Part shown: piece by piece, positions 32,020 to 43,564 of the stretch
How positions within the stretch are numbered: the stretch's first letter is position 1
Layout: every line of letters starts with the position of its first letter
Assembly (NCBI RefSeq): GCF_023856365.1
Contig: NC_064547.1
Location: forward strand, 23,248,168 to 23,312,167
Origin: Brienomyrus brachyistius
Taxonomy: Eukaryota; Chordata; Actinopteri; Osteoglossiformes; Mormyridae
DNA: 64,000 bases
Direction: 5' to 3'
Position numbers and translations under genes: made by a program
The notes under the pieces: generated by a model
Databases searched by the model: none
Seen by the model: the letters and a program-made list of their open reading frames with translations, nothing else
What the model was told of the DNA's origin: nothing

Positions 32020-34220
32020 AATAACACTCAGGTTCAGGGGTCCTCCAGCAGTTATCAGCTGAGGGTGAAGTTCACATCTGTCAACAATTGCTTATTGTAA
32101 GTGCAGCATAAAGATAAGTGTAACAGCAACTGATGCACATCAGGAAGGATGGTGCCACCTAAGTGAGATTTACGTTTCACAATTTTGAAAATAGAATGGG
32201 AATTTTCTCCACATAATTTTTCCTGTTAATATTCAACAATAAAACATGCAACAATTTCCGTCACCTCATCACTGGAATAAACATGTTATATAAATGTTAA
32301 TGAGATTATGCAATGCCTTTTAATTGCTACTCTGTTGAATGTTGATTTGTAACATGCAAGACAACTCAGCAGGAAATGTGGAGAATGTTAAGGTGAAAAG
32401 CTAAAAGGTAAAAATCAAGTGACCAGATTTCAAACAGCTCCTGTATCCACCAATCTGCAAGGTTCCTCTGCAGCCATATAAGGTGACAACAAGCTGTCAG
32501 TTGTTCCTACAATAATCATCTTCGAAACCGACTAGACATGAAGCACAAACATCCAACAAAACACAGTATTATATAAAATGCAAGAAGATCCTTCACGTCA
32601 GTGGCTCTCAAACCACTGCTCAGGCCACCCCCAGCTTCCACCACCCTCATGCGTAATATTACTTGTCAACTAATTATAACACTCTTGATTATCTGGCTCA
32701 AGCATGTAGCTGGCAATCTAGAATGAAAATGTGGATTGGGTGGAAAATGTGACCACTGGGTCGAGAACCAGTGCCCCACAGTGACGCTAGCTTATTAAGC
32801 ATCTAAATGGCTTGTGGAAACAGACACAAACACTCGCAGTGAATACACAGGTAAACCCCCCTAGTAGCCAAGCTAAGTGGGTCCATCAGGCTCATGTAAT
32901 TAATGCACACAAGTATGAAAATTATCAGCACAGTGGAAACTATCTTATTATTATCGTACACTGGGTTGTGCATGCCTCCCAGCATTTTGTTTAAATTCTG
33001 TGATCCCCCCCCCCACATTCTGTTTTAGTAGTGCAGGTAATTCCATATTTCAAATAAAAACTCACTGACAAGCATTATAGTCCTCAGTGATACATAGATT
33101 CATGGTGTGTGAATATTCTATTACAGAAAAAACAATAACGCAAGAACCTTAAAGTTTGAACTGGCTAAATTAAATGCAACGGATTAGCAAGTCATCCGCC
33201 TTTGCTATCTTGGTAGATTGTGCACGGAAACAGCTTTAGTGTGAAGGCCATCTGTTTAGACAGTGAAATGTGTGTGTTTTGTGGTAAACTTGAGGCATTT
33301 GTTATGATATGAAAATATAAATTTGAACAAATGTCCTTGTCAACATGGACATCTGATATTTTGCCACAGATGGATCGTTTTGGCTACTCACTAACGGGAT
33401 ACACTTTGCAAATGACCGAATGAAGAGACAAAGATTAATATAATAGAGGAACAGATATAAAGGTGCGGATGCCTTGTATGGATCAGCGGAAGACATGCAT
33501 TGAAAAAATATGAAATGGTAACCATAGAAACTAATTCTACATGTAGTTAACAAGGTGCAACTATACATACAGGTATCTTCTCTCTAACCTTACAATGAAA
33601 AAATTGGAAGTACAGTATGGGGAAAATGATCAAGTGTCCTATAACTTGGAATAATGCCATTTCAGCTGCAATTATAATTAGAAAGATTTCAATATCATAC
33701 ATTAATATGTGGATTATTAAACCAACATATAAAATGTGCATATAATGGAAGAGTATTAGAGGAACCTAAAAATAAATATATATAAAAGATTGAGGTTAAA
33801 GTTCAAATAATCTTGAGAAAAAAGTTGAAACTTCTCAGTGACTGTAAGATATCTGTAGCAGGTGAATCTTCACTATACCCCATTTTTCATCACCTCACCC
33901 CAAAATAACAGTGACAGAGACTTGTGACCCCCATTAGGTATATTAGTGTCTAACCTTTATTACAGTGCAAGCTGGGCCTGTCAGTTAAAATGAAAGTTGA
34001 GGTGCCAGTTGAAATGCTCTTTAAATCATCTTGCATCCCATCACCTCACCAGTTGTTGCGCTAGGAAAAGATATCTGTAGAATTCAGCTTTTAGCTAAAA
34101 CAAAATCCTAATTTAAATCTTGGAAGCTTGTCTTGACTTTAATCAATTTCATTTAGTTTATTTTAATCTCAAAACATTTCAAGTTTAATCTCAAATGCTT
34201 ATTTCAACATTAATTTCAAA
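32020..34220. other. Gene-free stretch
   Basis: No exon or repeat family recognised. AT-rich, with only short chance frames. Confidence 0.45.
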
Positions 34221-34227
34221 CCTTGAC

Positions 34228-34550
34228 TGTCATAGCAGGTGAGATGAAGGACATGGGAGCAAGCACTGGTTATCGCATGAAAGGGCTTCATTAAACTTAA
34301 ACAGACACCTAGAAATAAATAAGATGATGAGGGGAACCAAATGGGGGAATGGAGAAAGGCAGGGAGCAGACAACACAACACAGGTAATGACGGAACTGGG
34401 AAGTACTTAAATGCATGACTAATGAGGGAGCAGACAAGATGTAGCTGGGAGTGGTTAACATGAGGGCAGGAATAGGAGGTGAGACAAACGAGGGCGTGGC
34501 TTGTTAGGGAGGAAACAAGAGGGTCAGGCAGACATGGTGAGGACGTGACA
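34228..34550 (-). mobile_element. Probable solo LTR (minus orientation)
   Basis: Read on the minus strand it begins TGTCACGTCCTCACCATG and ends CACCTGCTATGACA, so it has TG...CA ends. The flanks TTGAC and TCAAC are only partly alike. It resembles the sequence starting at 35434 (shared TGTTTAAGTT, AAGCCAC, CTGCTCC). Confidence 0.6.
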
Positions 34551-35433
34551 TCAACTTTTATCTCAAAATGTTCTATGTTTTTCTTCCCTTTCAGGTAACC
34601 CTGATGCTCTTTTGTAGAGTAGACCTAAATCTTTCAATGAATATCGTAGCGTAGAGTTCACAAAGCACAGGTCATGGGGCATAGCATTGACCTGGGCAGG
34701 GACCTGAAAGCCATCTTCAGCCAGGAAGTTAAGGACTTGATAGCAGTTGAATAATAGTAGTTGGATAAGATTAGAATCAAATGTAAGAAAATGTTAGCTG
34801 GGCTATGAAAGCCCAAAGACTGGCTTCAGAACTGCTGATTGTGATAGTAAAGTAATAAATAAGAAATGAATGAATCCTTAACTTGCTTCCTATATTCTGC
34901 GCTTCATTAAAATTTTAGAATTTTTGAAATTTAGAATTTTAGAAAAGAAAATAACTGTAATGAAGTGGGTATCTCAATAGATCGTTAGGGGCCGTGTGGT
35001 GACAGAGTAGTATCCTTGATTTATTTATTTTTTGGTGGGATTAGCACAAGAACCAGTTTTTAGATTCTTTTTCTGCATCCTCGAAATATGGCTTTAATAT
35101 GGGGTATTTGTACCTTTAATCCAAAAGGAGTCCCCACCATGACTAAATGAATTTTAATATGCTGTTACTTTTTGGTAAAAAAACAACATACTCACCCGCT
35201 CATTGAAGAAATATGCACACATTCAACTGTAACACAAAAAACACAAAAAAGTTAAGTGTACTGGAGTTTGGATTTTTACTATAATTTATTTATAGCAGCA
35301 GTTTCTAAATTACTGGTGTCTGCCAAATTTAACCTCGTTTTATAGGGCCAATCATAAAGAACCCAGTGCCCAGCTGTCCTGGCATTCTGCTGAAGTACGA
35401 GAGCATTCCTACATAAAAAGAGAACGTTCCCAC
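34551..35433. other. Gene-free spacer between the two LTR-like sequences
   Basis: No gag, pol or env similarity seen, so the two flanking LTR-like pieces are not one provirus. Their opposite orientation agrees. Confidence 0.5.
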
Positions 35434-35766
35434 TGTCACATCCTGCCCGCCATGTTCACCTGATCCTCCTGTTTCCACCCTAGCATGACCTTAACAAGCC
35501 ACACCTGTTACTCATTGTCTTAATCCTCATGTTGCCTCTCGTTAGCCCCCCTCATTATTCTAGTATATAAGTGCTTCCCAGTCCCGTGTTCCCCAGTCCT
35601 GTCATTAATGTGCCTCCTCCTGTCAGCCTGTTTTTTTGGCCCCAGTCTAGCCCTCTTATTTTGTTCCCGTGTGATCTTGTTAATTTCCAGTCCCTGTTTG
35701 TTTAAGTTAAATAAAAGACCTCTTGTTTTGCCAGCCCTAAAGTTGTTTGCCCTGCTTGTCATAACA
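35434..35766 (+). mobile_element. Probable LTR relative, inverted with respect to 34228-34550
   Basis: Begins TGTCACATCCTGCCC and holds CTTAACAAGCCACACCTG, a TATATAA-type box near 35561 and an AAATAAAAG polyadenylation-type signal near 35709. The 3' end is uncertain and no target duplication was seen. An open frame over it is incidental. Confidence 0.5.
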
Positions 35767-36369
35767 AAAGCTAACAAAATTAATGTATTTTTAAATGTGA
35801 AAACTTCAAATAGTCTTCTGGAGCTCTTGAAGACAGCGGCACTTGACCCATGTTTTGTACTTCTTAAAAAATACTGGTGTCTACTCATCTTTCAAAACCA
35901 TCCAGTTATAAATTGCTTGCCTGTTCCACAAGTAATATAACTAAATAGTTCATTTTATCTTATTAATTGATTTGTACTAGGTGGCGCAGAAAGAAAAAGA
36001 AAATTAATCTATATGAAAAATTTGTATATCACAAACATGGATTTATGTGTAGTCCGAAATGCAATACAGCTATTGTTTTATAGTTGAAATCCTGTCAGGT
36101 TGATGCCATGCTTACTGCCACCATAAATGGGACCTGTCTGTAGGTAGACCTATTCATAGCCAGTTATGTAATCTATATTCTAATTGGTTGGTGTAACTGT
36201 TATGGCAGCCAGTTATTCATGTGATATTGTTAACACTGCAAAATACTCTTTTTGCGAAGATATTGAAAAAAATCATATAATCTGCTTTAAGACTGGATTG
36301 AATGATTGTTCTGTAATAACAATGCATCCATTTTTCTATAATCAGTTCTTCGGCATAAGCAATCACAGC

Positions 36370-36565
36370 AAGTGTTGAGGCGATCCCTGGATGGGATGTT
36401 AGTCCATCAAAGGGCACACACACACAGATACACACATACACGCACACACACACACACATACACACACAGAGTTTCACACAAAGGCAACAGAGTTTTTGTA
36501 GTGTGGGTGGAAATGAGGAATCAAACCATCAACCTTGGATGTGTGAGACCCCACAGTGTATGACC
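36370..36565 (-). mobile_element. Diverged SINE copy with a (CA)n expansion
   Basis: CCTGGATGGGATGTTAGTCC, then CAAAGGGCACACACACAC, a CA/TACA run (36415-36468), GTGGGTGGAAATGAGGAATC and AACCATCAACC. The microsatellite grew from the CACTCACACACC part of the SINE. Confidence 0.6.
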
Positions 36566-36689
36566 TTAGATGTCAAAATGAAATTCAGTGAAGTTGAAGA
36601 ATTACCACAGTGGTTTTGTGGGAAGGGGTGAAGCTTTGCACCCCACGGTGAGTGGGAGTATCACACTCCGTCAGTCATCGAGTGCTGTA

Positions 36690-37230
36690 ACCTTCTTTCG
36701 GAGATTTATTCGTTAGAACCGGCTTAATATTTAAAATGTTTAAGACGATACAAAAAAGGTCGCAATGCTTTTTCAGCGGAAATGATTACATTATCAACAG
36801 CTTGCTCTGAACTCCGTTACTCTCCATCGTTATTAGGAGTTGCTGTGGGCGTCAGTGTTCCAGCCCCCGCTACACAGAGGAGGATCTACGAAGACGAGGG
36901 GACCTGTATGATTGACGCTAGGTCTGTTTGGCTCTCACAAGCCTTATGCACGGTCAGTGAATCACGACCGAGAAAAAGGTGCGATTGGGTATTTAAATTT
37001 CGCCCAAACCCTGCAAAAATGTCCCGACTTGTTACGTATATATTTTCTCTGAGCTCGCTCCGAAGACAGCAGTGGGAACGAAATTTTCCCGGCGAACTGA
37101 ATTAGGAACTGAATTAACCGCATTTCCAAAAATAGTGGATTTAGAAGAAGAAGAAGACATCCGTGTTTCCTCTTCGCAGCGTCCTTGGGAAGCCTGTGTT
37201 AGATTTGTTTCGAGGGGATCTTAATGGTAA
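36690..37230 (+). promoter_or_regulatory. CpG-rich patch: candidate promoter and first exon of a plus-strand gene
   Basis: CpG density is well above the surroundings (CTCCGTTACTCTCCATCG, CACGACCGAGAAAAAGGTGC, TCTCTGAGCTCGCTCCGAAG). There is an inverted CCAAT (CGATTGGG) followed by TATTTAAAT near 36990. A splice donor, TTAATG|GTAAGC, lies at 37226/37227, preceded by 5'-UTR-like sequence; an ATG abuts the donor. No downstream coding exon was found in this window. Gene identity unknown. Confidence 0.45.
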
Positions 37231-37234
37231 GCTC

Positions 37235-38900
37235 AGAATTGCATATGTACGCCCCATGTCCATTCATATGCGCCGCTCCGTTGCATCAGTAGTACTGTAG
37301 TCTATCTGCATTGTGCATAAAGAGAAAACTGCGTCTACAATACCGTGAAGTGAATGCACCGATCGCTTTACAGGTAAAGACATTTCCAGTATGCATTCTG
37401 CTATTTTTGCAGCTGGCATACTGATACGCTACCCCATTAAGTTGCTTAATATCAATTGTCAATATATAATTCTTAACAGGAGGTGGCAAACTAATATCTT
37501 TTGCTATGTATTGTGTTATTTTAGAGCCAAAGAATAACGGAGTAAATATAATCGAGATGGTATTTTGCTGCCAGATTGGATTCACAGCATCCCTCTACGG
37601 TGCGATGAAGTTGAGAGCTTTTTACTGCATAAGCTCAGCCGATCGCACAATTTAACGTACCAGCGATGTTTTTACCTGCCATGAAAGGGGGAATTAAGTA
37701 GCCTGAGGTTTTTTGCATAGTTTTTTTTCTTTCTTTAATTTAGACAGTGAATCCGAAGCAGAACCAATGCAGTCCGAATTGTATTTTATTTAATAAAGCG
37801 ATCGTTTTGTATGGCGTGGTATACTTGTTTGTTGTGAGTAATGATAAGCTTCTTGTGTGGGTATGTTAATCAGTTGTGCTTTCATCGTCAGTAAACAGTT
37901 TATCCTTGTGTTTCTTGTTAATTGTCTTTGTGAAACATCGCTTCGGCTGGGCATTCCAAGTGGTGTTTGAAATAAAAGAAAATGTTGATTGTCTGATGGA
38001 TTGGTTACGCGCTACATTGATTTTCTATATTGCCCCTACAGCTTTAAATGTTAATTCCCCGTGGCCCTGTTGGCTTCAATATATCCAAGCCTAAAGAGTC
38101 TCCTAACTTGATGTAGTTAACATCTGTTAACGCTGGTTTTAAGTTATTAATTCATGCTCCCTTGTGGTCCACGTTTGATAACAAAGCTGCCGAGTATTGC
38201 ATTTTGTAAGTGTAATATTGTAAGCCTATATCAGTTTGACCTGGAAAATTCTTGTCGAGAAGCTACATCTTTGTGAACATGGTGGACAACAATGCACAAG
38301 CGAGTTTTTTTTTTTTTTTTTACTGATTATGTAAAGTCCTTTTTCTCAGCTGGATGCGTGCGGAGAGTCAGCCTGCGGTTAGGTGGGAATGAAGCAGCAA
38401 TATGAGGCTTGCCGTTATTCTCACTGCTGCGCTTGACAGCGGATGATGTACGCTTCCACCTGTCCTTATAAACACCTGCCGGCATTGAGGCAGGAGTGAT
38501 GGAGGGGGTTGGTGGAGTTCGTCTAGTGCGTGAGGGGGCCGAGATGTGGCAGTGGGAACCCCCCCCACAGTAATTATCCACATGCAGCCTGTATGTGTGA
38601 ATACTTGGGACTGAGATCTAGTATCTATAATTATTATTGTTACCTTGGTGCCTGTGGTCTCGTGATCTGAGAGTGCTTAAAACACCAAGGTGAGGACAGT
38701 CTTAACACCTTGGCATCGGTAGCGGGGAACAGAGTGCAAAGGAGCATGACGTCTCTAGTCACAAGATTACAGCAGTGGGACAGAGTGGATTCGTAATGGG
38801 ATGTGTTTTCCCATAGTCAGTGCATCATATGATGAACAGCTGGGTGCGATTCTACTTACATTAGGAGAAATGGTCATTTTGGATGCCACATTAATCCGCT
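37235..38900. other. Gene-free stretch, possibly intron
   Basis: No coding exon recognised. A T16-18 run lies near 38305. CpG density is moderately raised at 38340-38560, without an identifiable exon. Confidence 0.4.
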
Positions 38901-39058
38901 GCGTCATTATGTCAGGACGGCGAAGCTGACCGGTCTGCTGACACAGTATTTGGACTCTCCGTTTACGTTAAGTGGTTTCTTGGAGGTTTGCTGCATTTCC
39001 TCCTTCGGGGAGCTGTGAGCTGGCAGTGCCGGTGGTTCAGCTGCTGCTTGGCCCCGTG

Positions 39059-39135
39059 CTGCCCCTCACAGATATGCCCCTCACAGATATGCCCCTCACA
39101 GATATGCCCCTCACAGATCTGTCCCTCACAGATTC
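39059..39135. repeat. 15-bp minisatellite, about five copies
   Basis: Unit CCCCTCACAGATATG. The last copies vary (GATCTGTCCCTCACAG). It falls in a chance frame giving PLTDM repeats. Confidence 0.95.
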
Positions 39136-39615
39136 AAATTGGGCCATTCAGCAATTTTACGTAATTGGAATATCATTTGCTGCTATGGATATTGCCCTGA
39201 AGTTGTGTTACGTAACGTCAGATGTGGAATAGCATTGTATAATTAGAAGCTTAAATGCTAAGTTTTAGTAAATGTTTCTCAGTGTTGCTGGGTGTAAGAC
39301 CCGCTGTGTTTGTGGCATGAGCAGGATGTTGGATTCTCTCCTCCATTAAGATTGTCGTTCAGCACTGAGCGATACAAAATGCTTCTGTGTGTCATACATC
39401 TTATTCATTCTGTAATTGCAGAAGCATCAATGTGGCTTTCGACAGCTTATCTAGTACCAGGGCCTCTATCAACCAGTGTTGTAACCGAATAGGGTACAAG
39501 ATTGGCCGTTCCCTGCATGGTGATGCTACTCTATTGCAGGATGCAGTGGGAAAGCCATGCAACATGAACGTGTAAACTCCATACACGGTGGAGAAATTTG
39601 AGCCCCTAACCTGAT

Positions 39616-39911
39616 TGTCATGCCCGGCTCGTCCGATCCTCGTGTGTGCCACGCCCCCTGATTATCCACGTGTGCCTCCCTGATCTTGCCCAGCTGTGTC
39701 TGATTATTTTCGCCCAGTCCTGTCTATTTCTGTCCATGTCTTGCCTTGGTTTTGGTCCGTCATTGATGTTAGGTATTGTCAGTCGGTGTCCCGGTCTCCC
39801 TCTAGCTTTTGTCCCTTTATTAAATCCCCGTTTACCCCGACTTTTGCCTCCTTGCCTGCTTCCTGCCCGCTCGCCTTACCCGCTTACCCGTTTAACCAGC
39901 AAACCCTGACA
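39616..39911 (+). mobile_element. Solo LTR with perfect 5-bp target duplication
   Basis: It starts TGTCATGCCCGGCTCG and ends CAAACCCTGACA (TG...CA). It is flanked on both sides by CTGAT (39611-39615 and 39912-39916). A polyadenylation-type ATTAAA lies near 39819. No internal retroelement genes adjoin it, so the copy was reduced by LTR-LTR recombination. Confidence 0.92.
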
Positions 39912-39919
39912 CTGATAGT

Positions 39920-40700
39920 GTGAGGTGACTGTAATACCTGCAGTGCCACCTTATGTGAAAGTATTTAACTGAAATAGACACAACCTTAAGGAAGCAGGTA
40001 GTATTATAGCCCACGTGGTTATATACAATCTGTGTCATGACATTACTTGCTGTTATGGTTCAGGATGCTGTGTTTTTGGTATAACAGTAATGCAATGGTA
40101 GTGCAATATCACTGTAGTGTAGGAGCCATATAATAAAATGAACAGCAGAGGAAGTGGAACATATTTTACACGGCTTGCTCTAACGTGTCCGTGATCCGAG
40201 TAGCTTAGATTTCAGGCCTCTCTGGGTAATCTGCTACTGCACAGCACACTTCAGGCCGATAGTCAAGCAAAAATATAAGAAGAATATTAAAACTTGAAAT
40301 AAAAGTGGCCATCTGAATTAACTGGGAAAGTGGTTGTGAGGTTGGGATATATCCAGACAACACAATAATCATCTGCTAATTTTCTCATTATTTAAAAATG
40401 AAAGTAATCTTTATTTTTTAATTAACGGCAATTTAAAAGAAACATGTTTCAGTATGACTGAAATATGATCAGGGCATCAACAAATAAGAGATTTAAATGG
40501 TTGTGTCATCCACTCTATCCAGAACATGCCCTTCCTCTAACACTCCACCAGCTGATAAATTAAATCAAAGGTAATTAGATTTCACTTTAACTCAAAAGCG
40601 TAGTTTATCTTTAAAAACTCTCTTCAATGAGAAAGTGATTGATCTGTTTATTTCTCACTATATCAAGTACTGTAATAGAAGGAAAATAGGAAATAGAATG
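39920..40700. other. Gene-free stretch
   Basis: Nothing recognised on either strand. Confidence 0.45.
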
Positions 40701-40704
40701 GATT

Positions 40705-40940
40705 TTCCATCCATCTTCCAGTCACTTTTGTTGGTCAGGGTCACTACGCCAAGCAGAAAAGGGCACAAGGCAGGGTTACACCCTGGATGGGATGCCAGTC
40801 ACATTCACTCAGTCATGCTCTATGGGCATTTTAAAGACACCAATTAGCCTGTGCGTTTTCGAGCTGTGGGAGCAAATCCATGTTATGAGGGAGGCCATGA
40901 AAACTTACGCACACGGAGAAGAAGCAGGAGTCAAACTTTT
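40705..40940 (-). mobile_element. Diverged SINE copy
   Basis: TCCATCCATCTTCCAGTCAC, GGGCACAAGGCAGGGTTACA, CCTGGATGGGATGCCAGTCA, CACCAATTAGCCTGTGCGTT and ACGCACACGGAGAAG appear in family order. The final AGCAGGAGTCAAAC is a decayed B box. Confidence 0.75.
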
Positions 40941-41159
40941 TATTGAATTATGCAAAATATATACAGGGGGTGGACAATTAAACTGAAACACCAGGCCAAT
41001 AGTGTTTGAGGTTTCATGCCTATATATGGGCAGCCTGGTGGCCAGTCTTCACTGATTGAACTTCCCATCAGTAAGAGCAGAGTGTGAAGGTTGAATTAGC
41101 AGAGCAATAGCATAACTGCACATACAATACTGTAATCCACACATCATAATGGAAGACGT

Positions 41160-42060
41160 CAGAGTTCAAAAGAGGACAAATTGTTGGTGTGAGTTTCGCT
41201 GGTGCACGTGTGGCCAGGACAGCAAGTCTTTGTAGTGTATCGAGAGCCACGGTATCCAGGGTAATGTCGGCACACCACCAGGAAGGACGGACCGCATCCA
41301 ACAGGAGTAACTGTGGATGCAAGAGGAAGCTGTCTGAAAGGGATGTCTGGGTACTAACCTGGACTGAACCCTAAAAAAATAAAACCACAGCTGCCTAATT
41401 CACTGTAGAATTAAATGTGCACCTTGATTCAACTGTTTCCTCCAAAACTGTTCATTGGGAGCTCCACAGGGTCAATATTCATGGTTTGGCTGTAGCAGCC
41501 TGACCTTTGTTCACTTGTGCGAATGTCAAACGTCGGTTTCAATTATGCCAGCAGCACAAATCTTGGGCTGTGGACAATGTGAAACATCTGTTGTTCTCTG
41601 ATGAGTCCACCTTTACTGTTGCGGTGTGTAGAGGCCCCAAAAAAGCTCATTGTATACCCAGAGTGCAGCATGGGGGTGGATCAGTGATGATTTGGGCTCC
41701 AATATCATGGCATTCCCTAGACCCACTACTTGTTCTAGATGCGCTAGAAGGACTACCAAGCCATCCTGGAAGATCATGTTCACCCATTGGTTCAAACATT
41801 GTACCCTGAAGGTGGTGTCATGTATCAGGATGATGATGATGCACCAATACACAGAGCAAGACTGGTGACAGAGTGGTTTGATGAACAGGAAAGTATAGTT
41901 GAACATCTCCCATGGTCTGCCCAGTTACCACGGTTTGCACAGTTGGGGTATTTTGGAGGAGCAAATCAGGAAACATTTTCCGCTACCAGCATCACATAGT
42001 GACCTGGCCACTGTTCTGCAAGAGGAATGACCCAAAATCCCTCTGGCCACTGTGCAGGAC
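41160..42060 (+). pseudogene. Tc1 transposase pseudogene
   Basis: Frames shift at least three times. Readable blocks are AGARVARTASLCSVSRATVS (DNA binding), VKHLLFSDESTFTV (first catalytic Asp) and HGGGSVMIWAPIS. The second catalytic block is replaced by QDDDDAPIHRARLVTEWF in another frame, with an ATGATGATGATG expansion near 41829. Inactive. Confidence 0.85.
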
Positions 42061-42121
42061 CTGTATCTATCATCCCCAAGATGAATTGATGCTGTATTGG
42101 TTGCAAAAGCAGGCCCAACAC

Positions 42122-42354
42122 AAGGGCTGCCCAACCTTGCTTCTAGAGACGTACCACCCCGCAGAGCTTGGGTACAGCCCTGATACCTGATACAGAGAAT
42201 CAGATCCTTCAGTCATATCCTAAGTATTATGCTGTGTTGAAGCTGAGCTGGCTGTAATACTGAGCTGCTACTGAAGGGCCTGATTATCTGTATTAGGTGT
42301 GTTAAATTAGGGCAGCACCTAAGCGCTCCAGTGTGGTACAGGCTGGGCAGCCCT
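42122..42354. mobile_element. hAT-like MITE nested in the Tc1 element
   Basis: The ends are inverted: GGGCTGCCCAACCTTG on the left and CAGGCTGGGCAGCCC on the right. Flanks CCCAACAC and CCCTACAC are 8 bases with one mismatch, as hAT elements produce. The interior (TGATTATCTGTATTAGGTGT) resembles common fish MITEs. Confidence 0.8.
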
Positions 42355-42429
42355 CCCTACACAATACTAATAAATTATTGTGGTCTAAAATCGGGTGGTT
42401 GAGTTTCATTGTCCAGTCCCAGTACATTT

Positions 42430-42995
42430 TCCTGCCCATTTTCCTCTTATATGTACTCATGGTGCTTAATTTATATTGTTCCATAGCAGGTCATATTTTT
42501 CCTGGTAAAATCATTTATGTGTATGTGTCTTTGTCTGCCTGCAAGCCCATAGTGCTTAAGCAACTGTAAGATGGGTGAATGAGTGGGTTTTATCTGTGTC
42601 TTCAGGCAAATTTGTTTCCAGGGGAGGTTAGGGAGCCTCTTGGACTCAGAAGAGCCCCCATGCGTAGACGTTATCCCTGGGGGGAGGGGGCACGGGTGGG
42701 TCGCATCGCACACAGTTTTCAAAACAGTGGCGTTTGTCCCATTAATATTTTCCAGGATTTTGCTTTTAAAAATATGAAGAGTTGTTGGGAGAAATTCCGT
42801 TTTCCTCTAACCTGCTGACTGAAAAACTTTTTTAGCCAATGATTTCAGTTGCACGTACATAAAAGAATTTATACAGCTAATACAGTCGAAGAGGACAGAT
42901 TTGACTCAGTCAATTAATGCATCTGTCCTGGCTCCCGGCCCTCATGGTTCACTATGGTAGCTCCATAGTCAGGGATGCACAAAACTGCCATGCGA
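42430..42995. other. Gene-free stretch
   Basis: No exon recognised. Confidence 0.4.
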
Positions 42996-43002
42996 CTATC
43001 GA

Positions 43003-43264
43003 ATTCACCCTTAAAAGCAATACGCGTAGCAAACGACTATTGCAACAGTGCAAATGTGTTAGTATTTTATGTGTATTTGCGTTGCTATGACAAGAAATTA
43101 CTGTGCATTTTAAGCTTTTGTATGCCAATTCGTACTTCATTTGTGGTATAAAAGTTAAAATGCACGGTAAATTCTTGTCATAGCAGTGCAAATGCACATA
43201 AAATGCACATGCATTTGCACCGTTACAACAATCGGTTGCTACATGTATCCTTTTAACGGTGAAT
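43003..43264. mobile_element. Foldback (long hairpin) element with ~120 bp arms
   Basis: The left arm starts ATTCACCCTTAAAAGCAATA. The right arm in reverse starts ATTCACCGTTAAAAGGATAC. The arms stay in register through GTAGCAA-CGA-T-TTG-AAC, TGCAAATG, ATTTTATGTG-ATTTGC, TGCTATGACAAGAA-TTAC-GTGCATTTTAA. The loop is only about 20 bases, near 43125-43142. No coding capacity. Confidence 0.88.
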
Positions 43265-43284
43265 GCATACCAGGTGTGTGCATC

Positions 43285-43560
43285 CAGTTCTGTAGCCCCC
43301 GGTGCTTGGGGTTTGAGTCCCATCCGCTGTGTGTGTGGCGGTAGCATGTCCTCCCTGCCTGTGCAGGTTCACTCCAGCAGCACAAAAACATGCAGTTTTA
43401 CATTTCGGTGTCTATAGACTGTACCCTGTGTGTGTGCTGTGCCCTGCATCCTCCAGGCATCCAATCTAGGGTATTCTCCTCTCTTGTGCCTCGTGCTGCC
43501 TGGGATTAGCTCCCAGGTTCCCGTACTGGATTAACGGCTTGGAAGATGCATGGATGTTCA
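43285..43560 (+). mobile_element. Diverged SINE copy
   Basis: GGGGTTTGAGTCCCATCC (B box), GTAGCATGTCCTCCCTGCCT, GGTGTCTATAGACTGTACCC and GTGCTGTGCCCTGCATCC, ending at GATGCATGGATG, follow the family order. It sits 20 bases after the foldback element. Confidence 0.7.
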
Positions 43561-43564
43561 GTGA

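Larger units (their letters stand above)
40974..42422 (+). mobile_element. Tc1-type transposon with matching ends and TA target sites
   Basis: The left end is CAGGGGGTGGACAATTAAAC; the right end in reverse is CTGGGACTGGACAATGAAAC. Both are bordered by TA (40972-40973, 42423-42424). The interior is a decayed Tc1 transposase: a helix-turn-helix region (ASLCSVSRATVSRVMSAHH), an FSDESTFTV first-Asp block and a final DE region too damaged to read. A second element is nested at 42122-42354. Confidence 0.9.

Noticed and set aside
35520..35940. Long overlapping frames on both strands (122 and 110 codons)
   Set aside because: They lie in an LTR-like repeat with its own polyadenylation-type signal. 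No domain is recognisable.
36782..37105. 107-codon plus-strand frame in the CpG-rich patch
   Set aside because: It is probably 5' UTR or promoter. The composition is not protein-like and the adjacent donor lies beyond its stop.
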